Assembly (NCBI RefSeq): GCF_027947535.2
Contig: NZ_JAAGKO020000021.1
Span: 62,001-126,000, forward strand
Direction: 5' to 3'
Length of the DNA stretch: 64,000 nt
Source: Streptantibioticus silvisoli
GTDB lineage: Bacteria > Actinomycetota > Actinomycetes > Streptomycetales > Streptomycetaceae
The notes beneath the pieces were generated by a model that did no database searches, was not told the origin of the DNA, and was given only the letters and a program-made list of their open reading frames with translations. Below, one piece after another: positions 43,926 through 53,044 of the stretch. The position numbers were made by a program, and so were the translations under genes. Numbering within the stretch: the first letter of the stretch is position 1; each line of letters begins with the position of its first letter.

Positions 43926-44609
43926 GTGGACCAGGTACGCGAACGGCTGCCCGCGCAGAGCGACGCGCCCGGCGAGCGCCGCCCGCCGCTGCGGTACTCG
44001 CTGCGCGACCAGGTGCTGTGCGCGCTGCGCGGCGCCCTGGTGACCGGGGAACTGTGCCCCGGCACCGTCTACTCCGCGCCGGCGCTCGCCCTGCGGTTCG
44101 ACGTCTCGGCCACCCCGGTCCGCGAGGCCATGCAGCAGCTGGTCCGCGAGGGCGCCGTCGAGGTCGTGCACAACCGCGGCTTCCGCGTCGCCTCGCGCAG
44201 CGTCCGCGACCTGGCCGAACTCGCCGAGGTCCGCGCGCTGATCGAGGTCCCGGTCATGCTCCGGCTGGCCCGTACCGTGCGGCCCGAGTGCTGGGAGCCG
44301 CTGCGCCCGCTCGCCCAGGACACCGTCGTCGCCGCCGGCGCCGGCGACCGGGCCGCCTACGCCGACGCCGACCGGGCCTTCCATGCCGCCCTGCTCGGCC
44401 TCGGCGGCAACGCCCAGCTGGTCGCCGTCGCCGGTGAACTGCACGGCCGCGCCCAGTGGCCCGCCGCGCACGGCCCCGGCCCGCACCCCGCCCAGCTGCT
44501 GGCCGACGCCACCGAACACGCCGTCCTGCTCGACGCGCTGGTGGCCCGCGACCTGCCCACGGTGGAGTCGCTGGTGCGCGAGCACTTCTCCGGCGTCCCC
44601 GGCACGTGA
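43926..44609 (+). CDS. GntR-family transcriptional regulator, FadR/FCD subfamily
   Basis: A 227-aa regulator. The N-terminal winged helix (LRDQVLCALRGALVTGELCPGTVYSAPALALRFDVSATPVREAMQQLVREGAVEV, given here only in part by its key V-S-x-T-P-V-R-E-A-M) is followed by the all-helical FCD ligand domain, with LAELAEVRALIEVPVMLRLA, DADRAFHAALLGLGGNAQL and TEHAVLLDALVARD carrying the metal-binding Asp/His set. The ligand is probably an organic acid but unknown. The GTG start follows GGAGGAGGAG. It is divergent from the DUF2637 gene. Confidence 0.9.
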   Translation: MDQVRERLPAQSDAPGERRPPLRYSLRDQVLCALRGALVTGELCPGTVYSAPALALRFDVSATPVREAMQQLVREGAVEVVHNRGFRVASRSVRDLAELAEVRALIEVPVMLRLARTVRPECWEPLRPLAQDTVVAAGAGDRAAYADADRAFHAALLGLGGNAQLVAVAGELHGRAQWPAAHGPGPHPAQLLADATEHAVLLDALVARDLPTVESLVREHFSGVPGT

Positions 44610-45045
44610 CCGCGACCGGTCCGCACCGGTCCGCGCGGCTCCGGCTCCGGCTCCCACTTCCGCTCAGGTTCCGGCCCCCGCTCCGGCCACGGCTCCGGCG
44701 GCGCGGTGGCTGAAACGGCCGGATTCCCGCCGTCCGGCTTGCGTCCGGCACGGTGTTCGTGCGAAGGGCGATGCCGGGTCCTGGGGGTAGGTGTTGCGGG
44801 GTGCGGTGGGGTGGCTTGCGGTGCGGTGCTGCGGGGGCGGTGTCGCGGGGTGCGGTGCGGCTGCGTGCGGTGCTGCGGGGTGCGGTGCGGTGAGGTTGCT
44901 TGCGGTGCGGTGCTGCGGGGTGCGGTGAGGTGGCGTGCGGTGCCGACGTCCCGGTGCGGTTGCGTGCGGTGCGGTTGCTGCTGCGTGCGGTGGGACGTCC
45001 CGCGTACGGCGCTACGTCAGGCGGCGCCCCTGCGCCGACCGCCCC
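44610..45045. repeat. G/T-rich low-complexity region with GTGCGGTG/TGCGGG repeats
   Basis: No gene in these 436 bases. From about 44788 to 44990 the forward strand is an irregular array of TGCGGTG, TGCTGCGGGG and TGCGTGCGGTG units, strongly strand-asymmetric in G over C. It follows the 3' end of the TPR-like gene (reverse strand). Left of it (44610-44720) is CCGGCTCCGGCT-type low complexity. Confidence 0.6.
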
Positions 45046-45852
45046 TCAGCCGATCGCGTCCCCGCTGACCGCGTTCCCGCCCAGTACGTCCGCCAGCCAG
45101 ACCGGCAGGCCGCCCAGCAGCCGGTACAGCCGGGACGCCTCCGCCCGCAGCCGGGCCGCCTCGGGGTCCGGCGCCACCTCCGCCAGCGACACCAGCGCCG
45201 GGGGAGTGCCGATGAGGTAGCCCAGCTCCTCGCGCAGGCGCAGCGACTCGCTGAAGCCGTGCCGGGCCTCCGCGATCTCCCCGTCCCGCAGCGCGATCGC
45301 GGCCAGGTGCCGCCAGGTGTAGGAGCACAGCAGCCGGTCGCCCAGCGCGGTGGCCCGCGCGTGCGCGCGCCGGAACGCCGGACGGGCGCCGGCCGGATCG
45401 TGCGCCAGGTGTTCGGTGATCAGGCCGCGCCGGAAGTCCAGCAGCGCCCGGTCCGGCGTCCCCGGCGGCAGCAGCGCCGCGCTGCGCCCGAGTGCGGAAC
45501 GTGCTTCGTCGGCCCGGTCGTGCACCCTCAACAGCGTGCAGACGTAGGCGAGTTGACCGCGTTCGCAGGCGGCCCGGCCGCGTTCGGCGTCGGTGGCCGC
45601 CAGCGCCTCGGCCGTACGCAGCGCGTCCTCCGCCTCCGCCCAGCCCTCCGCGGTGAACACGCACCGTTCGATCAGCAGCCGCGCCCGGCGCAGCGCGGTC
45701 CCCGCGTCGGTGCCGCCGCGTTCCGCCAGCAGGGCCGCGGCCTCGGTCCAGCAGCCGCGCGACCGCAGCCGCCACACGCCCGGAGGGTCCTGACCGGCCC
45801 CCACGTCGGCCGGGCCGGTCCGCTCCGGGTACGCCGAGAAGGATTCCCCCAC
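45046..45852 (-). CDS. Helical-repeat (TPR-like) protein
   Basis: A 268-aa all-helical protein. Pairs of helices with A-x-x-x-A-L-x-x-A spacing (EDALRTAEALAATDAERGRAACERGQLAYV, seen in overlapping parts; ARPAFRRAHARATALGDRLL; EARHGFSESLRLREELGYL) suggest four or five TPR units. Such proteins bind partners rather than catalyse. No DNA-binding domain is present. The GTG start at 45852 follows GGGAGGGG. A palindrome about 90 bases upstream may control it. Confidence 0.7.
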   Translation of the reverse strand: MGESFSAYPERTGPADVGAGQDPPGVWRLRSRGCWTEAAALLAERGGTDAGTALRRARLLIERCVFTAEGWAEAEDALRTAEALAATDAERGRAACERGQLAYVCTLLRVHDRADEARSALGRSAALLPPGTPDRALLDFRRGLITEHLAHDPAGARPAFRRAHARATALGDRLLCSYTWRHLAAIALRDGEIAEARHGFSESLRLREELGYLIGTPPALVSLAEVAPDPEAARLRAEASRLYRLLGGLPVWLADVLGGNAVSGDAIG

Positions 45853-46254
45853 AGTCCCCTCCCTGAACCGGCCGGAAGCGTCCGACGCAGTTCAGCACGG
45901 AGCGAACCACCACGGATAGGGTCGTGCGGGAACTTGGTGAACGGATTCACAAACGCCCAGACCGGCGCGGTCTTGACAACGGCCCCCCGGGCGCGGTCCG
46001 CCGACCCGCCCCCGCGACGACCTGCGAACCCGCGGAACGCGCCCACCCGCACGATGCGGCCGCACAGCCGCACGGCACGATCGCCCGAGCCCGCCCCGCC
46101 GACCCGGTCGGCCCCGTGACCTGACAGCGCCTCGCCGCCCGCCCCCGCAGCCCCGGCCGCCCCTGCCGACCCGCACCCACCGCCCGCAAGACGCCGCACC
46201 GCACAAGGCGCCCCCCGCAAGGCGCCCCCGCACCCCGCCGCACCGCACGCAGCC
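45853..46254. other. Intergenic region upstream of the TPR-like gene
   Basis: 402 bases without a credible gene. The left part contains the palindrome at 45937-45950 and a weak reverse-strand promoter (TTCACC, 17 bases, TATCCG). The right part (46090-46250) is C-rich low complexity preceding the pucR stop codon. Confidence 0.4.
45937..45950. promoter_or_regulatory. Palindrome GTGAA-CGGA-TTCAC upstream of the TPR-like gene
   Basis: Perfect 5-bp arms around a 4-base centre. One arm (TTCACC on the reverse strand) also serves as the possible -35 element, so a repressor bound here would block transcription. Confidence 0.4.
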
Positions 46255-47907
46255 TCACCGCACGCGCAGCGCCAGGAAGAAGTCGACCTTGTCCTCCAGG
46301 CGGGACAGTTCCCGGCCGGTGAGCGCCTCGATGCGGCCGATGCGGTAGCGCAGCGTGTTGACGTGCAGGTGCAGCCGGGCCGCGCACCGGGTCCACGAGC
46401 CGTCGCAGTCGAGGAACGCCTCCAGGGTCGGGACCAGTTCGGCGCGGTGCCGCCGGTCGTAGTCCGCCAGGGGGTCCAGCAGCCGCGCGGTGAACGCCCG
46501 CCGCACGTCGTCCGGTACGAACGGCAGCAGCAGCACGTGCGACGCCAGCTCCTCGTGACCGGCCGCGCCGACCGCGCCCGGCCGGGCCGCCGCCACCCTG
46601 CGGGCGTGCCGGGCCTCCTCCAGCGCCCCGCGCAGCCCCTCCGCCGAGCCCACCCCCGAACTGAGGCCCACGGTCAGCCGGCCCACGCCCTCCAGGCCGC
46701 GCGCCAGCGGTCCGCCGACCGCCGCCAGCACCTCACCGGCCGTCAGCGCCCGCGGCCCCGGCAGCGCGAGCAACGCCACCGCCTCACCGCCGTCGACCCC
46801 CACCACGCCGCGACTGTCGGCCGCGGCGTCCGGGGTGCCGTCCAGCTCCGCGCGCCGTCCCAGCGCCGTCGCGACGACCTCCTCCAGCAGCGGACGCGCC
46901 GCCGCGCCCTCGCCGGCCGGGTCCAGCCGGGCGGTCACCACCTGCCAGCGGGTGTCCGGCGCGGCGGCCGGCACCATCACCGGGGCCGCGGCCCGCAGCC
47001 GCGCGTCCACCTCGGCGGGCGCGGCCCCGGCCCGTACCAGCGCCAGCACCTCGTCGGCCAGCCGGTCGCGGACCGCCGCGGCGGCGTCCCGGCGTTCGCG
47101 TCCCGCCGCGATCAGCCGGGTCACCCCGCCCAGCAGCTCCAGGCGCTCGGCCGGCCAGTCCGCCGGGTCCGACTCCACCGCCAGCAGCCAGTCCGCCCGC
47201 GGCGGCCCGGCGGCCGGCCGGGCGACCGTGTCCGGGACGCCGCCCGGCGTGACCGGGAAGAGCGCGTGGACCCGGCCGCCGGCCTCCACCCGCAGCGGCA
47301 CCGGATGGCCGACCCGGGCCGCGGCCAGCAGATCGCCGGCCAGCCGCGCCCGTACCTGCGGCGCCGGACCGGGCACCGGCCCGGCGACCGGGCGGCCGGT
47401 GCACGACAGCACCCAGGCGCGCAGGTCGAGGTCGCCGGCCAGCAGGTCGAGCACCGCGTCCGGACCGCCGCCGCCGGTGCCGGACGCCATCAGCCGCCGG
47501 TGCCGTTCCACCACCGCGGCCAGCTCCCGGGCCCGGCCGCCGGAGACCCGGCGCACCACGTACTCGGTGATGGTGGCGAACGCGACCCGCTCGTCCACCG
47601 CGAACACCGGCAGCCGGTGCCGGGCGCACGCGGCCACCAGGTCGTCCGGCACCCCGCCGATCTCCGCCTCACCGGCCGCCAGCGCCACCGCCCCGGCCGC
47701 CGCCACCCGGCGCACGAACGGCTCGCAGTCCTCCGGACCGCGCCGCCACGCCAGCCCGGTCAGCACCAGCTCGCCGCCGGACAGGTACCGGCTGGGGTCC
47801 CGCAGGTCGGTGGTCATCACCCCGCGCACCGCCCGGTCCAGTTCGCCGGCGCCGCCGAGCAGCCGCAGCCCCAGGCCCTCCTCGTCCAGCAGCGCACGCA
47901 GCCGCAT
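46255..47907 (-). CDS. pucR: PucR-family purine catabolism regulator
   Basis: A 550-aa regulator. The N-terminal PucR domain (GVMTTDLRDPSRYLSGGELVLTGLAW ... VVRRVSG, key motif D-L-x-D-P-x-x-Y-L-x-G-G-E-L-V-L-T) senses a purine-related ligand, and the C-terminal HTH_30 (SWTRCAARLHLHVNTLRYRI, then GRIEALTGREL) binds DNA. It is divergent from the xanthine dehydrogenase operon across 333 bases, so control of that operon is very likely. The ATG at 47907 is preceded by a GGGGGAGG stretch. Confidence 0.92.
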   Translation of the reverse strand: MRLRALLDEEGLGLRLLGGAGELDRAVRGVMTTDLRDPSRYLSGGELVLTGLAWRRGPEDCEPFVRRVAAAGAVALAAGEAEIGGVPDDLVAACARHRLPVFAVDERVAFATITEYVVRRVSGGRARELAAVVERHRRLMASGTGGGGPDAVLDLLAGDLDLRAWVLSCTGRPVAGPVPGPAPQVRARLAGDLLAAARVGHPVPLRVEAGGRVHALFPVTPGGVPDTVARPAAGPPRADWLLAVESDPADWPAERLELLGGVTRLIAAGRERRDAAAAVRDRLADEVLALVRAGAAPAEVDARLRAAAPVMVPAAAPDTRWQVVTARLDPAGEGAAARPLLEEVVATALGRRAELDGTPDAAADSRGVVGVDGGEAVALLALPGPRALTAGEVLAAVGGPLARGLEGVGRLTVGLSSGVGSAEGLRGALEEARHARRVAAARPGAVGAAGHEELASHVLLLPFVPDDVRRAFTARLLDPLADYDRRHRAELVPTLEAFLDCDGSWTRCAARLHLHVNTLRYRIGRIEALTGRELSRLEDKVDFFLALRVR

Positions 47908-48240
47908 CGCCGTCCGCCTCGCCTCCCCCGGCCGCCCCCGCGGGACGCCCGGACCGAATAGCTGTTTCGGAGGAATCTACAAGGTCGGCCGCCGGGCCGG
48001 TCGGGCGATTGGTGCCTTCGGTGACTGCACCCAACCGGGGGTGAGGCCGTGTACTGGAGGCACCCAGTGTGTAGAGGACTGACAGGACCGGAAAAACCGG
48101 TCCCCGCGCGAGGCGCCGGACCCGTCGGCCACCCCGGCACCCCGGCCCGCCGACCGGCACCCGCCCCGGCCCGCCCGCCGGGCAGCCGCCGCGGCGGCGC
48201 CGAAGCGTCCCGCGTCCCACCCCCGCCGAGAAGAGACCCC
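47908..48240. promoter_or_regulatory. Divergent pucR-xdh control region
   Basis: 333 bases. GGACCGG-AAAAA-CCGGTCC (48085-48103) is a perfect 7-bp hairpin/palindrome in the xdh leader. ACCCAACCGGGGGT (about 48026) and the AT-richer GAATAGCTGTTTCGGAGGAATC (two parts, about 47956-47977) are other candidates for PucR binding. A frame is open from GTG 48049 into the first xdh gene but looks like low-complexity leader. Confidence 0.5.
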
Positions 48241-49128
48241 ATGGACTTCCTGCGTCCCGCCAGCTGGCAGGAGGCACTCGCCGCGAAGGCCGAGTACCCC
48301 ACCGCGGTGCCGATCGCGGGCGGCACCGACCTGATGGTCGAGATCAACTTCGACCACCGCAGGCCCGACGCGCTGCTCGACCTCAACCGGATCACCGAAC
48401 TGCGGGAGTGGGAGACCGGCCGGCAGACCGTGCGGCTCGGCGCCTCGGTGCCGTACAGCCGCATCATGGAGCACCTGCGCGCCGAACTGCCCGGCCTCGC
48501 CCAGGCCGCGCACACCGTGGCCTCCCCGCAGATCCGCAACCGCGGCGGGGTCGGCGGCAACCTCGGCACCGCCTCGCCGGCCGGTGACGCCCACCCCGCG
48601 CTGCTCGCCTCCGGCGCCCGCATCGAGGCGGTCTCGGTCCGCGGCACCCGCATGATCGACGTCGACGACTTCTACCTCGGCGTCAAACGCAACGCCCTCG
48701 CCCCCGACGAGCTGATCCGCGCCGTCCACCTGCCGAAGGCCACCGGGCCCCAGGCGTTCGCCAAGGTCGGCACCCGCAACGCCATGGTCATCGCCGTCTG
48801 CGCGTTCGGCCTGGCCCTGCACCCCGACCGCCGCACCGTGCGCACCGGCATCGGCTCGGCCGCGCCCACCCCGGTGCGCGCCCGGGTCGCCGAGGACTTC
48901 CTGACCGCCGCCCTCGCCGACGGCGGCCACTGGGACAGCGGCCGCCCGCCCGCCCCGTCGGTCGCCGCCGAGTTCGCCCGCCTGGTGGCCGGCGCCGCCA
49001 ACCCCATCGACGACGTCCGCGGCACCGCCGCCTACCGGCGTCACGCCCTCGGCGTCCTGGCCCGCCGCACCCTCGGCTGGACCTGGCAGGCCTACCGCGA
49101 GCAGGACAGGAGCCCCGCATGCGCGTGA
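48241..49128 (+). CDS. Xanthine dehydrogenase FAD-binding subunit
   Basis: A 295-aa subunit of the xanthine dehydrogenase family. The FAD motif PIAGGTDLMVEINF and RNRGGVGGNLGTASPAGD (pyrophosphate loop) are typical, followed by the CO_deh_flav_C domain. It passes electrons from the molybdenum centre via the [2Fe-2S] subunit to the acceptor. The ATG at 48241 gives a normal length. The next gene overlaps by 10 bases. First gene of the xdh operon. Confidence 0.93.
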   Translation: MDFLRPASWQEALAAKAEYPTAVPIAGGTDLMVEINFDHRRPDALLDLNRITELREWETGRQTVRLGASVPYSRIMEHLRAELPGLAQAAHTVASPQIRNRGGVGGNLGTASPAGDAHPALLASGARIEAVSVRGTRMIDVDDFYLGVKRNALAPDELIRAVHLPKATGPQAFAKVGTRNAMVIAVCAFGLALHPDRRTVRTGIGSAAPTPVRARVAEDFLTAALADGGHWDSGRPPAPSVAAEFARLVAGAANPIDDVRGTAAYRRHALGVLARRTLGWTWQAYREQDRSPACA

Positions 49129-49604
49129 CACTCACCGTCAACGGCCGCCGGCACCAGGCCGACGACGTCTGGGAGGGCGAGAGCCTGCTGTACGTGCTGC
49201 GCGAACGCCTCGGGCTGCCCGGCTCGAAGAACGCCTGCGAACAGGGCGAATGCGGCTCGTGCACGGTCCGGCTGGACGACGTGCCGGTCTGCTCGTGCCT
49301 GGTGGCCGCCGGCCAGGCCCAGGACCGCGACGTCGTCACCGTCGAGGGCCTGGCCGACCCCGGCACCGGACTCGCCCCCGTCCAGCAGGCGTTCCTCGAC
49401 GCCGGCGCCGTCCAGTGCGGCTTCTGCACCCCCGGCCTGCTCGTCGCCACCGACGACCTGCTGCGCCACTGCCCGCAGCCCACCGACGCCGACATCCGCG
49501 AGGCGCTGTCGGGCAACCTGTGCCGCTGCACCGGCTACGAGAAGATCCTCGACGCGGTCCGGCTGGCCGCCGCCCGCAGCGGTGAGACGGCGGGTGAGCG
49601 ATGA
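49119..49604 (+). CDS. Xanthine dehydrogenase [2Fe-2S] subunit
   Basis: A 161-aa subunit with both clusters: the plant-ferredoxin-like site CEQGECGSCTV (with a later Cys in PVCSC) and the C-terminal helical-domain site CGFCTPG ... CRCTGY. Normal length for the family. It overlaps the FAD subunit gene by 10 bases and the molybdenum subunit gene by ATGA, so the three subunits are made together. Confidence 0.95.
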   Translation: MRVTLTVNGRRHQADDVWEGESLLYVLRERLGLPGSKNACEQGECGSCTVRLDDVPVCSCLVAAGQAQDRDVVTVEGLADPGTGLAPVQQAFLDAGAVQCGFCTPGLLVATDDLLRHCPQPTDADIREALSGNLCRCTGYEKILDAVRLAAARSGETAGER

Positions 49605-51991
49605 CCGCCGAGCCCACCCGCGGCCCGCGCCGGCTGACCCGCGCCCCCCGCGCGGCCCAGGGCGTCGGGGTCAGCGTCGCCCGCCCCGACGGCACCTTGA
49701 AGGTCACCGGCGAGTTCGCCTACGCCTCCGACATGTGGCACGAGGACATGCTCTGGGGCCACACCCTGCGCAGCCCGCACGCCCACGCCCGCGTGCTGTC
49801 CATCGACATCGCCGCCGCCCTGGCCGTCCCCGGCGTCTACGCCGTCCTCACCCACGACGACCTGCCCACCTCGCAGACCCGCTACGGGCTGGAGTGCCTC
49901 GACACCCCCGTCCTCGCCGACGGCGTCGTACGCCACCACGGCGAACCGGTCGCGCTGGTCGCCGCCGACCACCCCGAGACCGCCCGCCGCGCCGCCGCCC
50001 GGATCGCCGTCGACTACGAACCGCTGCCCGTCGTCCACGACGAGGCCACCGCCCTCGCCGACGACGCGCCCGTGCTGCACCCGCACCGCGACGACCACCA
50101 CGCCCCGCACGTGCGGCACCCCAACATCGTGCACCGCCAGCCCGTCCGGCGCGGCGACCCGGACGCCGCCGCGGCCCGCGCCGACGTGATCGTCACCGGC
50201 ACCTACACCGTCGGCATGCAGGACCAGGCCTTCCTCGGCCCGGAGTCCGGGCTCGCGGTGCCCGCCGAGGACGGCGGCGTCGACCTCTACGTCGCCACCC
50301 AGTGGCTGCACTCCGACCTGCGGCAGATCGCCCCGGTCCTGGGCCTGCCCGAGGACAAGGTCCGCATGACGCTGTCCGGCGTCGGCGGCGCCTTCGGCGG
50401 ACGCGAGGACCTGTCCATGCAGATCCACGGCTGCCTGCTGGCGCTGCGCACCGGCAAGCCGGTCAAGATGGTCTACGACCGCTTCCAGTCCTTCTTCGGC
50501 CACGTCCACCGCCACCCGGCGACCCTGTGGTACGAACACGGCGCCACCCGCGAGGGCCTGCTCACCCACATGCGGTGCCGCATCGTGCTGGACGGCGGCG
50601 CCTACGCCTCCTCCTCGCCGGCCGTCGTCGGCAACGCCGCGTCCTTGTCGGCCGGCCCCTACGTCGTCGACCACGTCGACATCGAGGCGCTCGCCCTCTA
50701 CACCAACAACCCGCCCTGCGGGGCCATGCGCGGCTTCGGCGCGGTCCAGGCGTGCTTCGCCTACGAGTCCCAGATGGACAAGCTCGCCGCCGAACTGGGC
50801 CTGGACCCGGTGGAGTTCCGCCGCCGCAACGCCATGTCCCAGGGCAGCCGGCTGCCCACCGGGCAGGTCGTCGACGCACCCGCCCCGGTCGCCGAACTCC
50901 TGCGCCGCGTCAAGGCGCTGCCCCTGCCGCCGGAACGCCAGTGGGAGACCGCCGGCGCCGCGCCCGACGTGCGGGCGCTGCCCGGCGGGCTGTCCAACAC
51001 CACGCACGGCGAGGGCGTGGTGCGCGGCGTCGGCTACGCGGTCGGCATCAAGAACGTCGGCTTCTCCGAGGGCTTCGACGACTACTCCACCGCCCGGGTC
51101 CGGCTGGAGGTGGCCGGCGGCGAACCGGTCGCCACCGTGCACACCGCGGCCGCCGAGGTCGGCCAGGGCGGCGTCACCGTCCAGGCGCAGATCGTCCGCA
51201 CCGAACTCGGCGTCCAGCAGGTCACCATCCAGCCCGCCGACACCCGGGTCGGCTCGGCCGGCTCCACCTCCGCCTCCCGCCAGACGTACATGACCGGCGG
51301 CGCCGTCCGCCACACCTGCGAGGCGATCCGCGAACGGGTCCTCGCCCTCGGCCGCGCCCGGTTCGGCGGCACGCACCCGGCCTGGGAGCACGCCGAACTG
51401 CTGCTGGAGGACGGCAAGGTCGTCACCGAGGCCGGCGAGGTGCTGGCCGCGCTCGCCGACGTCCTGGACGGGCAGGCCATCGACATCGAGCAGGAGTTCA
51501 GGCACCGGCCCACCCAGCCGTTCGACCGCATGACGGGGCAGGGCTTCGGCCACGTGCAGTACTCGTTCGCCGCCCACCGCGCGGTCGTCGAGGTCGACAC
51601 CGAACTCGGCCTGGTCAAGGTCGTCGAACTCGCCTGCGCCCAGGACGTCGGCAAGGCGGTCAACCCGCAGGCGGTGGCCGGCCAGATCCAGGGCGGCACC
51701 GTGCAGGGCCTGGGCCTGGCCGTCATGGAGGAGATCCTGGTCGGCCCGGACGCCAAGGTCCGCAACCCCTCCTTCACCGACTACCTCATCCCCACCATCC
51801 TCGACACCCCCACGCTGCCCGTCGACATCCTCGAACTCGCCGACCACCACGCCCCCTACGGCCTGCGCGGCGCCGGCGAGGCCCCCACCCTGTCCTCCAC
51901 CCCCGCCGTGGTCTCCGCCATCCGCGCCGCGACCGGCCGCGCCCTGACCCGCGTCCCGGTCCGCCCGGAGCACATCACCGACACGCCCTGA
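49601..51991 (+). CDS. Xanthine dehydrogenase molybdopterin-binding subunit
   Basis: A 796-aa catalytic subunit that hydroxylates hypoxanthine and xanthine to urate. Molybdopterin-binding motifs are VGGAFGGREDLS, GAMRGFGAVQ (Arg), GQGGVTVQAQ and the GAGEAPTLSST segment, whose Glu is the catalytic base. The set with PucR and the uricase locus further on supports purine as substrate; aldehyde oxidase or CO dehydrogenase paralogues are less likely because the Cu-binding AYRCSFR loop is absent. Confidence 0.93.
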   Translation: MTAEPTRGPRRLTRAPRAAQGVGVSVARPDGTLKVTGEFAYASDMWHEDMLWGHTLRSPHAHARVLSIDIAAALAVPGVYAVLTHDDLPTSQTRYGLECLDTPVLADGVVRHHGEPVALVAADHPETARRAAARIAVDYEPLPVVHDEATALADDAPVLHPHRDDHHAPHVRHPNIVHRQPVRRGDPDAAAARADVIVTGTYTVGMQDQAFLGPESGLAVPAEDGGVDLYVATQWLHSDLRQIAPVLGLPEDKVRMTLSGVGGAFGGREDLSMQIHGCLLALRTGKPVKMVYDRFQSFFGHVHRHPATLWYEHGATREGLLTHMRCRIVLDGGAYASSSPAVVGNAASLSAGPYVVDHVDIEALALYTNNPPCGAMRGFGAVQACFAYESQMDKLAAELGLDPVEFRRRNAMSQGSRLPTGQVVDAPAPVAELLRRVKALPLPPERQWETAGAAPDVRALPGGLSNTTHGEGVVRGVGYAVGIKNVGFSEGFDDYSTARVRLEVAGGEPVATVHTAAAEVGQGGVTVQAQIVRTELGVQQVTIQPADTRVGSAGSTSASRQTYMTGGAVRHTCEAIRERVLALGRARFGGTHPAWEHAELLLEDGKVVTEAGEVLAALADVLDGQAIDIEQEFRHRPTQPFDRMTGQGFGHVQYSFAAHRAVVEVDTELGLVKVVELACAQDVGKAVNPQAVAGQIQGGTVQGLGLAVMEEILVGPDAKVRNPSFTDYLIPTILDTPTLPVDILELADHHAPYGLRGAGEAPTLSSTPAVVSAIRAATGRALTRVPVRPEHITDTP

Positions 51992-52030
51992 CCCGCGACA
52001 CGCCGACACCGCCCGGCGGTTGACGGCCCC

Positions 52031-52063
52031 GCCCGGGGAAGCAGCCCCGCACCGGCCCCGGGC
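52031..52063. terminator. Hairpin between xdh operon and convergent regulator
   Basis: GCCCGGGG (52031-52038) pairs with CCCCGGGC (52056-52063) over a 17-nt loop; the right arm touches the regulator's stop codon. Probably terminates from both sides. Confidence 0.45.
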
Positions 52064-52905
52064 TAAGGCAGCAGTCCCGCGCGGCGGGCGGCGACCACCG
52101 CCTCCAGCCGGGTGTGGGCGCCGAGCTTGCGCATGGCGGAGCGCAGGTAGGCCTTGACGGTCTCCGGGCGGACGCCGAGCCGGGCGGCGACGGCGCAGTT
52201 GGTGGCGCCGGAGGCCACGCAGGCCAGCACGTCGGTCTCGCGCGGGGTCAGCAGCGCCGCCGCGGCCGGGGTCGCCGGGGACCAGGCGGTCTCCAGCCGG
52301 GCGCACGCGGACAGCAGGTCGGCGCGCAGGGCCGCGTCCGGAACGCGGCCGGCCAGCGCGCGCAGGTCGGCGTGCGCGGTGCGCACCTCCTCCCACGCGG
52401 CGGGCGGCGCGCCCCGCTCGCCCCACTCCGGGTCCGGGCCGTCGCCGGCGCCCGCCGCCGGCGGCCGGGCCACCTCGTCGCGGCCGGCGATGTCGCGTTC
52501 CAGCTCCCGGGCGGCGTCCTGCGCGACGGTGAGACTGCGGTCGCCCAGCGACAGCGGCTGGCGCAGCGCCGCGTAGAGCACCGCGCGCACCCGGCGCCGC
52601 ACCACGACGGGCACGGCCAGCACCGAGTGCAGGCCCTCGGCGGCCACCGCGGTGTCGTACTCGTGGCTGATGGTGCGCGAGCGCCGGTAGTCGCTGACGG
52701 AGACCGGCCTGCCCAGCACCGCGGCCTTGCCGCCGACCCCGCTGCCGGCGCTGATCGCCAGCCCGGTCAGCGCCTGCGTCACGGTGCCGGCGGTCTCGGT
52801 GATGCGGAAGCCGTGCGGGCCGCTCAGCCCGCCGAACGCCACCGGCAGGCCGGTGGCGGCACGGATGCGGCGCAGCGCCCGGCGGAGGTCGGACGGGTCA
52901 GGCAT
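52063..52905 (-). CDS. LuxR-family regulator with GAF domain
   Basis: A 280-aa regulator. Residues about 5-140 are a GAF sensor ([25 protein letters not shown]) of the type that precedes helix-turn-helix domains in actinobacterial regulators. Residues about 215-280 are the LuxR helix-turn-helix: [45 protein letters not shown]. It is divergent from the acyl-CoA synthetase gene at 53045 across 139 bases, which it probably controls. GAGGGGG precedes the ATG. Confidence 0.88.
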   Translation of the reverse strand: MPDPSDLRRALRRIRAATGLPVAFGGLSGPHGFRITETAGTVTQALTGLAISAGSGVGGKAAVLGRPVSVSDYRRSRTISHEYDTAVAAEGLHSVLAVPVVVRRRVRAVLYAALRQPLSLGDRSLTVAQDAARELERDIAGRDEVARPPAAGAGDGPDPEWGERGAPPAAWEEVRTAHADLRALAGRVPDAALRADLLSACARLETAWSPATPAAAALLTPRETDVLACVASGATNCAVAARLGVRPETVKAYLRSAMRKLGAHTRLEAVVAARRAGLLP

Positions 52906-53044
52906 GACGGCCCCCTCGGCGGCGCGGGTGCGGTACCCCCGTTCGGGGGTGGTGAGACGTGGGTCACTCCCGCACGATGGTAGTGCGCGGCCCCGGCCGC
53001 CACCTCGCGCACCCGGCGCGACGAACGGCTGCCAGGAGGCTCCG

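Noticed and set aside
48049-48240. 64-residue N-terminal extension of the xanthine dehydrogenase FAD subunit
   Set aside because: The extension is Pro/Arg/Gly-rich and the FAD subunit family begins at MDFLRPASW; the ATG at 48241 is enough.
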